This document shows, in pieces, positions 32,705-41,052 of a DNA stretch of 64,000 nt. The stretch spans positions 5,543,501-5,607,500 of the forward strand of contig NZ_JAFEJA010000001.1 in assembly GCF_016919245.1 (NCBI RefSeq). Direction: 5' to 3'. The notes under the pieces were generated by a model that saw only the letters and a list, made by a program, of their open reading frames with translations, made no database searches and had not been told where the DNA came from. The stretch is from Streptomyces zhihengii. GTDB taxonomy: Bacteria > Actinomycetota > Actinomycetes > Streptomycetales > Streptomycetaceae. The position numbers and the translations under genes were made by a program. Within the stretch, counting starts at the first letter, position 1, and every line of letters begins with the position of its first letter.

Positions 32705-33763
32705 ATGCCCATACCCAAGGCCGAACTGCACCTTCACATCGAAGGCACCCTGGAGCCCGAGCTCGCTTTCGCCCTCGCCGCGCGCAACGGCGTCGAGCTG
32801 CCGTTCGCGGACACCGGCGAACTGCGCGCCGCCTACGCGTTCACCGACCTCCAGTCGTTCCTCGACCTGTACTACGGCCTGATGGCGGTCCTGCGCACCG
32901 AGGAGGACTTCGCCGAACTGGCCGACGCCTATCTCGCCCGGGCCGCCGCGCAGGGCGTGCGGCACGCGGAGATCTTCTTCGACCCGCAGGCGCACACCGC
33001 GCGCGGCGTCCCGATGGGCACGGTCGTCGAGGGCCTCGGCCGCGCGCTGGAGCGGTCCGAGGAGCGGCACGGCGTCTCCACCCGGCTGATCATGTGCTTC
33101 CTGCGCGACGAGCCGGCCGAGTCGGCGCTCGCGACGCTGCGGGAGGCGGAGCCGTACCTGCACCGGATCACCGGCGTCGGCCTGGACTCGGCGGAGGTGG
33201 GCAACCCGCCGTCGAAGTTCCGCGAGGTGTACGAGGCGGCGGCCGCGCTCGGGCTGCGGCGGGTGGCGCACGCGGGCGAGGAGGGCCCCGCCGCCTACGT
33301 GCGCGAGGCGCTCGACGTCCTCGGCGTGGAGCGCGTCGACCACGGGCTGCGGGTGATGGAGGATCCCGGCCTGGTGGAGCGGCTGGTGCGCGAACGCGTC
33401 CCGCTGACCCTGTGCCCGCTCTCCAACGTGCGGCTGCGCGCGGTGGACGTGCTGGCGGAGCACCCGCTGCCGCGCATGATGGCGGCCGGGCTGATGTGCA
33501 CGGTCAACTCCGACGACCCGGCCTACTTCGGCGGCTACGCCGGGGACAACTTCACCGCGGTGCGCCGCGAACTGGACCTCGGCGACGAGCAACTGCGCGA
33601 GCTGGCCCGCAACTCGTTCCTGGCCTCCTTCCTGGAGGACGACGAGGAGCGGCGCGCACGGTACCTGGCGGAGGTCGAGGCGTACGACTTCGCGCCGACG
33701 GCCGCCGTCCCCGCCGGACGCGACCCCGAGGACCCGGTCCCGGCCCCGGCCGCGTCCCGCTGA
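32705..33763 (+). CDS. Adenosine deaminase family protein, probably adenine deaminase type
   Basis: Zinc-dependent purine deaminase of the ADA superfamily. 352 residues from ATG 32705. Metal ligands His9 and His11 lie in ELHLHIEGTLEPEL, HAGE at 189-192, VDHG and NSDDP with the catalytic aspartates near 270. The combination HIEGTLEPEL, GLDSAEVGNPPSKF and DDPAYFGGY is what I associate with the Aah1-like adenine deaminase subfamily rather than true adenosine deaminase. Either would feed purine salvage. TAGAAT at 32693-32698, six bases before the ATG, and no Shine-Dalgarno indicate a leaderless mRNA. Confidence 0.9.
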   Translation: MPIPKAELHLHIEGTLEPELAFALAARNGVELPFADTGELRAAYAFTDLQSFLDLYYGLMAVLRTEEDFAELADAYLARAAAQGVRHAEIFFDPQAHTARGVPMGTVVEGLGRALERSEERHGVSTRLIMCFLRDEPAESALATLREAEPYLHRITGVGLDSAEVGNPPSKFREVYEAAAALGLRRVAHAGEEGPAAYVREALDVLGVERVDHGLRVMEDPGLVERLVRERVPLTLCPLSNVRLRAVDVLAEHPLPRMMAAGLMCTVNSDDPAYFGGYAGDNFTAVRRELDLGDEQLRELARNSFLASFLEDDEERRARYLAEVEAYDFAPTAAVPAGRDPEDPVPAPAASR

Positions 33764-33899
33764 GCGCCGCTGCCCGGGGATCCCGGGCCGGGCGTCCGCC
33801 CCGCCGCCGACACGTGACGTGCGGGCGCGGCGGGCGCCCGGACGGGCGGGGCGCATCAGGCAGACTGGCGGGAACCGCACCATGCACGGGAGCCCCACG

Positions 33900-35006
33900 G
33901 TGAGCATTCGCGACGGAGAGCGACAGCAGGCGACGAGCCTGGACCCTCTGGCCGGTCTGCGGGGCCCCGCGGACCCGCCCTGCGACGTCTATCTCACCGG
34001 CAGCGTCTTCCTGGACATCATCTTCACCGGCCTCGACTCCGCGCCGGTCCGCGGCACCGAGTCCTGGGCCCGCGGCATGGGTTCGAGCCCCGGCGGCGTC
34101 GCCAACATGGCCACCGCGCTCGCCCGGCTCGGCCTGCGCACCTCGCTCGCCGCCGCGTTCGGCGACGACCACTACGGCGAGTACTGCTGGGACGCCCTCG
34201 AACAGGGCGAGGGCATCGACCTCTCGCTGTCCCGCACCGTGACCGGCTGGCACTCGCCCGTCACCGTGTCGATGGCCTACGAGGGCGAGCGCACCATGAT
34301 CTCCCACGGCCACGAGGCGCCGCAGCCGGACCACGCGCCCCAGTGCCCGCCGTCCGCCCGGGCCGCGGTCGCCTCGCTGACCCCGGGGACCCGGGCCGAG
34401 TGGATCGCCCAGGCCGCCCGCAAGGGCACCCGGGTCTTCGCCGACGTCGGCTGGGACGAGACCGGCCGCTGGGACCCGGCCGACCTCGCCGACCTGGAGC
34501 ACTGCGAGGCGTTCCTCCCCAACGCGGGCGAGGCGATGCGCTACACCCGCACCGACTGCCCCCGGGCGGCCGCCCACGCCCTCACCGAGCACGTCCGGCT
34601 CGCCGTCGTCACCCTGGGCGCCGAGGGCGCGTACGCGGTGGACGGCGCGACCGGCGAGAGCGCCCAGGTGCCCGCCATCGCGGTCGAGGCGCTGGACCCG
34701 ACGGGCGCCGGCGACGTGTTCGTGGCCGGCTTCGTCACCGGCACCCTCGCGGGCTGGCCGCTGGCCGACCGGCTGGCCTTCGCCGGACTGACCGCCGCCC
34801 TGTCGGTGCAGGAGTTCGGCGGATCGCTCTCCGCGCCCGGCTGGTGGGAGATCGCCGCCTGGTGGCAGTCGGTGCAGGGGGTGCCCGACCAGGACCCGGC
34901 CGCCCTGCGGCGGTACGCCTTCCTGGAGGGCCTGCTGCCCGCCCCGGCCCGGCCCTGGCCGCTGCGCCGGGCGGTCCCGACCATCGGCTTCGGACGCAGC
35001 GCCTGA
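33900..35006 (+). CDS. PfkB-family carbohydrate kinase
   Basis: Ribokinase-like sugar kinase of unknown substrate. 368 residues from GTG 33900, seven bases after GGGAG. Signature 1 is GSSPGGVANMATALARLG and signature 2 is DPTGAGDVFVAGF, with the anion hole and catalytic Asp (DPTGAGD) intact. ATG 33882 in frame is an alternative start. The long C-terminal Trp/Pro-rich tail beyond the kinase fold is unusual in length. It stands alone between the deaminase and phoH. Confidence 0.9.
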   Translation: MSIRDGERQQATSLDPLAGLRGPADPPCDVYLTGSVFLDIIFTGLDSAPVRGTESWARGMGSSPGGVANMATALARLGLRTSLAAAFGDDHYGEYCWDALEQGEGIDLSLSRTVTGWHSPVTVSMAYEGERTMISHGHEAPQPDHAPQCPPSARAAVASLTPGTRAEWIAQAARKGTRVFADVGWDETGRWDPADLADLEHCEAFLPNAGEAMRYTRTDCPRAAAHALTEHVRLAVVTLGAEGAYAVDGATGESAQVPAIAVEALDPTGAGDVFVAGFVTGTLAGWPLADRLAFAGLTAALSVQEFGGSLSAPGWWEIAAWWQSVQGVPDQDPAALRRYAFLEGLLPAPARPWPLRRAVPTIGFGRSA

Positions 35007-35159
35007 CCGGTCCGCCGCCCCTCCCGGGCCCGTACGCGCCTTCGGGCCCGGTAAAAGCCTTCGGTCCTGCCGGTGGCAGGTCGTACCCTGGATGTCCGGA
35101 GGTTGTCGAGCAGCGAGAACCCTGCAACAGGAGGTATGTGCAGGCCACAGAGCCGGCCC

Positions 35160-36176
35160 ATGACTCAGACACCCACAGCCCAGAACCCGGCGCCGGGGCA
35201 GGCGCGAGCCCACTTCACCGTCCCCGCCAAGCATCCGATGGTGACGGTCCTCGGCTCGGGTGACGCCCTGCTGCGCGTGATCGAGAACGCCTTCCCCCGC
35301 GCCGACATCCATGTCCGGGGGAACGAGGTCAGCGCGGTCGGCGACGCGGCGGAAGTCGCGCTCGTCCAGCGCCTGTTCGACGAGATGATGCTGGTGCTCC
35401 GCACCGGGCAGCCGATGACGGAGGACGCAGTGGAACGCTCGATCGCCATGCTGAAGGCGGCCGAGGACGGCACCGGTGAGCCGGGCGCCGAGACCCCGGC
35501 CGAGGTTCTCACCCAGAACATCCTCTCCAGCCGCGGCCGGACCATCCGCCCCAAGACGCTCAACCAGAAGCGGTACGTCGACGCGATCGACAAGCACACG
35601 GTCGTGTTCGGCATCGGCCCCGCCGGTACCGGCAAGACGTACCTCGCCATGGCCAAGGCGGTGCAGGCGCTCCAGTCCAAGCAGGTCAACCGGATCATCC
35701 TGACCCGGCCCGCGGTCGAGGCCGGCGAGCGGCTCGGCTTCCTGCCCGGCACGCTCTACGAGAAGATCGACCCGTATCTGCGCCCGCTCTACGACGCCCT
35801 GCACGACATGCTCGACCCCGACTCCATCCCGCGCCTGATGGCGGCGGGCACGATCGAGGTCGCGCCGCTGGCCTACATGCGCGGACGCACCCTCAACGAC
35901 GCCTTCATCATCCTGGACGAGGCGCAGAACACCAGCGCCGAGCAGATGAAGATGTTCCTCACCCGGCTCGGCTTCGACTCCAAGATCGTCATCACCGGTG
36001 ACGTCACCCAGGTCGACCTGCCGAGCGGCACCAAGAGCGGCCTGCGGCAGGTGCAGGAGATCCTGGACGGCGTCGAGGACGTGCACTTCTCCCGGCTCAC
36101 GAGCCAGGATGTCGTACGGCACAAGCTCGTCGGCCGTATCGTCGACGCCTACGAGAAGTACGACAACGGGAAGTAG
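35160..36176 (+). CDS. PhoH family protein
   Basis: PhoH-type P-loop ATPase associated with RNA metabolism; in many genomes it is paired with ybeY, as here. 338 residues from ATG 35160. Walker A is GPAGTGKT at residues 153-160, Walker B IILDEAQN with Asp253, and [11 protein letters not shown] follows. An N-terminal domain of about 110 residues precedes the ATPase. The start is uncertain: the only strong Shine-Dalgarno, AGGAGG at 35129-35134, is 25 nt from this ATG and one base from in-frame ATG 35136. I keep 35160 because family similarity begins there. TACCCT at 35084-35089 may be the -10. Confidence 0.93.
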   Translation: MTQTPTAQNPAPGQARAHFTVPAKHPMVTVLGSGDALLRVIENAFPRADIHVRGNEVSAVGDAAEVALVQRLFDEMMLVLRTGQPMTEDAVERSIAMLKAAEDGTGEPGAETPAEVLTQNILSSRGRTIRPKTLNQKRYVDAIDKHTVVFGIGPAGTGKTYLAMAKAVQALQSKQVNRIILTRPAVEAGERLGFLPGTLYEKIDPYLRPLYDALHDMLDPDSIPRLMAAGTIEVAPLAYMRGRTLNDAFIILDEAQNTSAEQMKMFLTRLGFDSKIVITGDVTQVDLPSGTKSGLRQVQEILDGVEDVHFSRLTSQDVVRHKLVGRIVDAYEKYDNGK

Positions 36177-36188
36177 TCACAGCGCGCC

Positions 36189-36686
36189 ATGTCGATCGAC
36201 GTCAACAACGAGTCCGGAACCGAGGTCGACGAGCAGGCGATCCTCGATGTCGCCCGCTACGCGCTGGCGCGTATGCGCATCCACCCGCTCTCCGAGCTCT
36301 CGGTGATCGTGGTGGACGAGGAGGCGATGGAGCAGCTCCACATCCAGTGGATGGACCTCCCCGGACCGACCGATGTCATGTCCTTCCCGATGGACGAACT
36401 GCGTCCGCCGGCCAAGGACGACGAGGAGCCCCCGCAGGGGCTCCTCGGTGACATCGTGCTCTGCCCCGAGGTCGCCGAGAAGCAGGGCGCCGAGGCTCCC
36501 ACGCAGCACTCCATGGACGAGGAGCTCCAGCTCCTGACCGTCCACGGGGTGCTGCACCTGCTCGGGTACGACCACGAGGAGGCGGACGAGAAGGCGGAGA
36601 TGTTCGGCCTCCAGGCCGCCATCGTCGACGGCTGGCGCGCGGAGAAGGGCCTCACCGGTCCCTCCCCGGCCCCGACCGTCTCATGA
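36189..36686 (+). CDS. ybeY: Endoribonuclease YbeY (rRNA maturation)
   Basis: Zinc-dependent RNase needed for 16S rRNA 3'-end maturation and 70S quality control. 165 residues. The signature [11 protein letters not shown] occupies residues 119-129, giving His119, His123 and His129 as metal ligands; [10 protein letters not shown] and [11 protein letters not shown] are also typical. It follows phoH by 12 bases and overlaps the next gene by ATGA, so phoH-ybeY-CNNM-MmcQ is a tight operon. Confidence 0.97.
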   Translation: MSIDVNNESGTEVDEQAILDVARYALARMRIHPLSELSVIVVDEEAMEQLHIQWMDLPGPTDVMSFPMDELRPPAKDDEEPPQGLLGDIVLCPEVAEKQGAEAPTQHSMDEELQLLTVHGVLHLLGYDHEEADEKAEMFGLQAAIVDGWRAEKGLTGPSPAPTVS

Positions 36687-37987
36687 GCGTCCAGCTCGTC
36701 GCGGGCGCGGTCGCCCTGGTCGTGGTCGCCTGGCTCGCGGCCTGCGCCGAGGCCGGCCTCGCCCGCGTCTCCAGTTTCCGCGCCGCCGAGGCCGTGCGCT
36801 CCGGGCGGCGCGGCGCCGAGAAGCTGGCCCAGGTCACCTCCGACCCCACCCGCTACCTGAACGTCGCCCTGCTGGCCCGCGTCGCCTGCGAGATGGCGGC
36901 CGGGGTCCTCGTCACCTACGCCTGCATCGAGGCGTTCGAGGAGACCTGGGCGGCCCTGCTCGTCGCCATGGCCGTGATGGTCCTCGTCAGCTATGTCGCC
37001 GTCGGGGTCTCGCCGCGCACCATCGGCCGCCAGCACCCGCTGAACACGGCCACCGCCGCCGCGTACGTGCTGCTGCCGCTGGCCCGGATCATGGGCCCGA
37101 TCCCGCAGCTCCTGATCCTCATCGGCAACGCCCTCACCCCCGGCAAGGGCTTCCGCAAGGGCCCGTTCGCCTCCGAGGCCGAACTGCGGGCCATGGTCGA
37201 CCTCGCCGAGCAGGAGTCCCTGATCGAGGACGACGAGCGGCGCATGGTGCACTCCGTCTTCGAGCTCGGCGACACCCTCGTCCGCGAGGTCATGGTGCCG
37301 CGCACCGATCTGGTCTCCATCGAGCGGTTCAAGACCGTGCGGCAGGCGATGACGCTGGCGCTGCGCTCGGGCTTCTCCCGCATCCCCGTCACCGGGGAGA
37401 ACGAGGACGACATCGTCGGCGTCGTCTACCTCAAGGACCTGGTCCGCAAGACCCACATCAACCGCGACGCCGAGGCCGACCTGGTCTCGACCGCCATGCG
37501 GCCCGCCGTCTTCGTCCCCGACACGAAGAACGCCGGCGACCTGCTGCGCGAGATGCAGCAGAAGCGCAACCACGTCGCCGTCGTCATCGACGAGTACGGC
37601 GGCACCGCCGGCATCGTCACCATCGAGGACATCCTGGAGGAGATCGTCGGCGAGATCACCGACGAGTACGACCGCGAACTGCCCCCGGTCGAGGAACTGG
37701 GCGAGGGCCGCTTCCGGGTCACCGCCCGCCTCGACATCGGCGATCTCGGGGAGCTCTACGGACTGGGCGCCGACGAACTCGACGACGAGGACGTGGAGAC
37801 GGTCGGCGGCCTGCTGGCCAAGGCGCTCGGCAGGGTCCCGATCGCGGGCGCCGGCGCGGTGGTCGAACTGCCCGACGGCCGCTCGGTGCGCCTGACCGCC
37901 GAGTCCCCGGCCGGCCGGCGCAACCGGATCGTCACCGTGCTCGCGGAGCCGGTGGAGAAGCCCGACGACGAGAGCGGACCGGAATGA
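36683..37987 (+). CDS. CNNM/CorC-type transmembrane protein (hemolysin family)
   Basis: Inner-membrane protein of the CNNM (DUF21) family, related to Mg2+/Co2+ efflux proteins. 434 residues. Three to four membrane segments fill roughly residues 1-150, then a CBS pair ([13 protein letters not shown] to [15 protein letters not shown], about 195-335), then a CorC_HlyC C-terminal domain ([18 protein letters not shown]). It overlaps ybeY by ATGA and the next gene by ATGA. Placement after ybeY is conserved in actinobacteria; the ion transported cannot be read from sequence. Confidence 0.93.
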   Translation: MSVQLVAGAVALVVVAWLAACAEAGLARVSSFRAAEAVRSGRRGAEKLAQVTSDPTRYLNVALLARVACEMAAGVLVTYACIEAFEETWAALLVAMAVMVLVSYVAVGVSPRTIGRQHPLNTATAAAYVLLPLARIMGPIPQLLILIGNALTPGKGFRKGPFASEAELRAMVDLAEQESLIEDDERRMVHSVFELGDTLVREVMVPRTDLVSIERFKTVRQAMTLALRSGFSRIPVTGENEDDIVGVVYLKDLVRKTHINRDAEADLVSTAMRPAVFVPDTKNAGDLLREMQQKRNHVAVVIDEYGGTAGIVTIEDILEEIVGEITDEYDRELPPVEELGEGRFRVTARLDIGDLGELYGLGADELDDEDVETVGGLLAKALGRVPIAGAGAVVELPDGRSVRLTAESPAGRRNRIVTVLAEPVEKPDDESGPE

Positions 37988-38337
37988 GGGCACGGGAACT
38001 CCGGGCGTTCTGCCTGGAATTCAACGCGGCGGTCGAGGAGTTCCCGTTCGGTCCCGAGACCTCGGTCTTCAAGGTGCTCGGCAAGATGTTCGCGCTCAGC
38101 GCCCTGGAAGGGGCGCCGCTGACGGTCAACCTCAAGTGCGACCCGGAGAACGCCGTCCGGCTGCGCGCCGAACATCCGGCGATCGCGCCGGGCTACCACA
38201 TGAACAAGCGGCACTGGAACACCGTGACGGTGGGGGAGCTGCCGGACCGGATGGTGCGCGAACTCGTCGAGGACTCCTACGACCTGGTCGTCGCGGGCCT
38301 GCCCCGCGCCGAACGGCTGCGCCTGGACCGCGCGTAG
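37984..38337 (+). CDS. MmcQ/YjbR family protein
   Basis: 117 residues. Family features are FNAAVEEFPFGPETSVFKVLGKMFAL at the N-terminus, VNLKCDPENAVRLR and the C-terminal GYHMNKRHWNTV, with the CyaY-like fold. Family members are annotated as possible DNA-binding proteins, but the role is not established. ATG overlaps the CNNM stop, so it is the last gene of the phoH operon. Confidence 0.92.
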   Translation: MRARELRAFCLEFNAAVEEFPFGPETSVFKVLGKMFALSALEGAPLTVNLKCDPENAVRLRAEHPAIAPGYHMNKRHWNTVTVGELPDRMVRELVEDSYDLVVAGLPRAERLRLDRA

Positions 38338-38479
38338 GGCCTGCCGCCGCCGGGGTCCGAGCGCCGGTCCGCGCCACCGCAATCCCGTTCGGGGAGACCG
38401 CGGAAGCTGTGTATTGTCTGTCCGCGTACAGGGAGGGGGGGCCTCCCGCAATCCATTGACCACGGGAGAGAACATCCTT

Positions 38480-39229
38480 ATGCGTACCCGTATGCGCCGC
38501 GGCGTCGCCGCCGCACTCACCGCTTCCGCGCTCGTCCTCACCGCCGCCGCGTGCGGCGGGGGCGAGGACGAGAAGAAGCCGGCCGCCTCCGGCGAGGCGG
38601 GCGGCGACAAGGCGTCCGCGCCGGCCGAGGAGAAGCCGGCGGCCACCGAGCCGCTGACGGCCGCTCAGCTCAAGGCCGCGACCCTGGTCGCCGCCGACCT
38701 GGGCGACGGCTGGAAGGCCGCCCCGATCGCCGCCGACGACGAGCCGGCGCCCAAGGCCGACAAGGCCGAGTGCCAGCCCATCGCCGACCTGATGACCGAG
38801 GTGCCCGCGACCGCGAGCGCCAAGGGCGAGGCGGCGGACTTCGAGAAGGGCGCCGAGGGCGACAGCGCCCTCAGCCAGCGTGCCTTCACCTACGAGGGCA
38901 CCGGCGCCGCCGACCTCACCAAGGCGCTCGGCGCCGCTCTGGACGCCTGCCCCAAGCTGTCGTTCACGCAGGACGGCGAGAAGGTCGAGATGAACATCCA
39001 GAAGCTCCCCGGCGCGCCGAAGACCGCCGAGGAGTCCTACGCCTTCGTGATGGACATGCCCATCCCGGGTCTGGACCTCTCGATCAAGGCCCACCTCCTG
39101 GTCGCCCGCCAGGGCACCGGCATCACCCGTGCCGCCTACGTCCCCGGCCAGGACCCGGCCGCGGCCAAGGCGTTCGACGCGCTGATCCCGAAGATCGGCG
39201 ACAAGCTCGTCAAGGCCACCCAGGGCTGA
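38480..39229 (+). CDS. Lipoprotein of unknown function
   Basis: 249 residues from ATG 38480 with GGGAG at 38464-38468. The signal peptide ends in LTAAAC, a clear lipobox; a Gly/Glu/Lys/Ala-rich linker follows, then a globular domain starting near LTAAQLKAATLVAADLGDGW. Two further cysteines, in AECQPIAD and DACPKLSF, probably form a disulfide. The domain resembles actinobacterial sensor-type lipoproteins (PknH-sensor-like), but I cannot assign it firmly. A terminator follows at 39250. Confidence 0.85.
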   Translation: MRTRMRRGVAAALTASALVLTAAACGGGEDEKKPAASGEAGGDKASAPAEEKPAATEPLTAAQLKAATLVAADLGDGWKAAPIAADDEPAPKADKAECQPIADLMTEVPATASAKGEAADFEKGAEGDSALSQRAFTYEGTGAADLTKALGAALDACPKLSFTQDGEKVEMNIQKLPGAPKTAEESYAFVMDMPIPGLDLSIKAHLLVARQGTGITRAAYVPGQDPAAAKAFDALIPKIGDKLVKATQG

Positions 39230-39249
39230 CGCCCTCCCGCCTCACGACC

Positions 39250-39276
39250 GGCCGCCCGGAATCCCTCCGGGCGGCC
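39250..39276 (+). terminator. Terminator after the lipoprotein gene
   Basis: An 11-bp perfect stem (39250-39260 with 39266-39276) and 5-nt loop. The next gene has its own -10-like TATGCT immediately after it (39281-39286). Confidence 0.65.
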
Positions 39277-39293
39277 GATCTATGCTTCGGGGC

Positions 39294-39647
39294 ATGACGC
39301 AGACCGACGACCTCGGCCCCGAGGACCGCAAGATCATCACGCTGGCGCGCAGTGCCCGGGCCCGCAACGGGGTCCCCGAGGGTGCCGCGGTGCGCGACGA
39401 GACCGGGCGGACGTACGTCGCCGGCACCGTGGCCCTCCCGTCGCTGGAGCTGAGCGCCCTGCGGACGGCCGTCGCCATGGCCGTCGCCAGCGGCGCCACC
39501 TCGCTGGAGGCGGCCGCCGTCGTCTCCGCGTCGGACACCGCGTCGGACGAGGACCGCGCGGCCGTGCGGGACCTCGGCGGCGCCGCGACCCCGGTGCTGC
39601 TCGCGGGCCCGGACGGCGTGCTCAAGTCGTCGGTCACCGCGGGCTGA
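39294..39647 (+). CDS. Cytidine-deaminase-like protein lacking the zinc site
   Basis: 117 residues from ATG 39294 (TATGCT seven bases upstream, no Shine-Dalgarno). The fold-level pattern of a small cytidine deaminase is visible: ITLARSARARNGVPEGAAV, then a strand and the helix LELSALRTAVAMAVASGA where active enzymes have L..CAERTA. Here the Cys-Ala-Glu is Ser54-Ala55-Leu56, the downstream PCGxC motif is absent and the protein has no cysteine at all. It therefore should not bind catalytic zinc. It sits directly before era, the position cdd occupies in Bacillus. A non-enzymatic role is likely but unknown. Confidence 0.85.
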   Translation: MTQTDDLGPEDRKIITLARSARARNGVPEGAAVRDETGRTYVAGTVALPSLELSALRTAVAMAVASGATSLEAAAVVSASDTASDEDRAAVRDLGGAATPVLLAGPDGVLKSSVTAG

Positions 39648-39716
39648 CACCGCCCGCGGGGCCCCTGCCCGGGCGCGCGTCACGGACCGCGTCCGGGATC
39701 AGGGACAATGGGCGCC

Positions 39717-40658
39717 ATGAGCGCTCGTACCCAGTCTTCCGAAGCCCCCCACCGGGCCGGCTTCGCCTGCTTCGTCGGTCGTCCCAACGCGGGCAAGTCC
39801 ACTCTCACGAACGCTCTGGTCGGCCAGAAGGTGGCCATCACCTCCAACCGGCCGCAGACCACCCGGCACACCGTGCGGGGCATCGTGCACCGCCCGGAGG
39901 CGCAGCTCATCCTGGTGGACACCCCCGGTCTCCACAAGCCGCGCACCCTGCTCGGCGAGCGGCTGAACGACATCGTGCGCACGACGTGGGCCGAGGTCGA
40001 CGTCATCGGCTTCTGCCTGCCCGCCGACCAGAAGCTCGGCCCCGGCGACCGCTTCATCGCCAAGGAGCTCGCGGGGATCAAGAAGACCCCCAAGGTCGCC
40101 GTCGTCACCAAGACCGACCTGGTCGACTCCAAGACGCTGGCCGAGCAGCTGATCGCGATCGACCAGCTCGGCCGTGAACTGGGCATCGAGTGGGCGGAGA
40201 TCGTCCCGGTGTCCGCCGTCGGCGGCAGCCAGGTGCAGCTCGTGGCCGACCTGCTGATCCCGCTGCTGCCCGAGAGCCCGCCGCTCTACCCGGAGGGCGA
40301 CCTCACCGACGAGCCCGAGCAGGTGATGGTCGCGGAGCTGATCCGCGAGGCCGCGCTGGAGGGCGTGCGCGACGAGCTGCCGCACTCGATCGCGGTGGTC
40401 GTCGAGGAGATGATCCCCCGGGAGGACCGCCCGGCGGACAAGCCGCTGCTCGACATCCACGCCAACGTCTACATCGAGCGCCCCAGCCAGAAGGGCATCA
40501 TCATCGGCCCGAAGGGCCAGCGGCTGAAGGAGGTCGGCATCAAGTCCCGCAAGCACATCGAGGCGCTGCTGGGCACGCCGGTCTACCTGGATCTGCACGT
40601 CAAGGTCGCCAAGGACTGGCAGCGCGACCCCAAGCAGCTCCGCAAGCTCGGCTTCTGA
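39717..40658 (+). CDS. era: GTPase Era
   Basis: Essential GTPase that binds the 3' end of 16S rRNA and promotes 30S assembly. 313 residues from ATG 39717. G1 GRPNAGKS at residues 21-28, DTPGLHKPR for G3, TKTDL for G4 and SAVGG for G5, then the C-terminal KH domain with GIIIGPKGQRLKEVG. GACAAT at 39704-39709 lies seven bases before this ATG, favouring it over the in-frame ATG 39708, which overlaps that hexamer, and suggesting a leaderless mRNA. Confidence 0.97.
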   Translation: MSARTQSSEAPHRAGFACFVGRPNAGKSTLTNALVGQKVAITSNRPQTTRHTVRGIVHRPEAQLILVDTPGLHKPRTLLGERLNDIVRTTWAEVDVIGFCLPADQKLGPGDRFIAKELAGIKKTPKVAVVTKTDLVDSKTLAEQLIAIDQLGRELGIEWAEIVPVSAVGGSQVQLVADLLIPLLPESPPLYPEGDLTDEPEQVMVAELIREAALEGVRDELPHSIAVVVEEMIPREDRPADKPLLDIHANVYIERPSQKGIIIGPKGQRLKEVGIKSRKHIEALLGTPVYLDLHVKVAKDWQRDPKQLRKLGF

Positions 40659-40663
40659 CGGAC

Positions 40664-40692
40664 ACGGGCGGGAGCGTGACGCTCCCGCCCGT
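40664..40692. terminator. Bidirectional terminator between era and the emfourin gene
   Basis: A 13-bp perfect stem (40664-40676 with 40680-40692) with a TGA loop, followed by TTCC on plus. It separates two convergent transcripts. Confidence 0.75.
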
Positions 40693-40707
40693 CTTCCGCG
40701 GCCGGGG

Positions 40708-40974
40708 TCAGGCGCCTTCCTTGAGGACGAGCGAGATCAGGTCGCGCTGCGCCGCCGTGAGCCGGGGATCGGCGCAGTAGACCGTCCGCCCGTCGACGGT
40801 GAGCTGGTAGACGAAGCCGTCGGGCACCCCGACCGGGGGCTCCTCGTGGCCGTCCGGGACGGCCCGCCCGGCCAGCGCGTGCACGTCCCCCGCGTCGGCC
40901 CGGTCCGCCGTGTCGATCTCGGCCGTCTTCTCGATGCCGGCGAATCCGCCGGTACGCCTCACCTGGATACGCAT
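40708..40974 (-). CDS. Emfourin-like protealysin inhibitor
   Basis: 88 residues. I recognise the emfourin type: MRIQVRRTGGFAGIEKTAEID at the N-terminus, a middle loop, then PDGFVYQLTVDGRTVYCADPRLTAAQRDLI. Emfourins are small cytoplasmic proteins that tightly inhibit protealysin-like M4 proteases encoded next to them. The gene lies 78 bp downstream of exactly such a protease on the same strand, which strongly supports the assignment. Co-transcription would let the cell make enzyme and inhibitor together. Confidence 0.88.
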   Translation of the reverse strand: MRIQVRRTGGFAGIEKTAEIDTADRADAGDVHALAGRAVPDGHEEPPVGVPDGFVYQLTVDGRTVYCADPRLTAAQRDLISLVLKEGA

Positions 40975-41052
40975 GGTCTCCGTTCTAGTACGGATCGTGG
41001 CGGGGCGACAGCGGAGCCCGGCGGCCCCGGCGCCCCGCCCGCGGCGCCCCGC

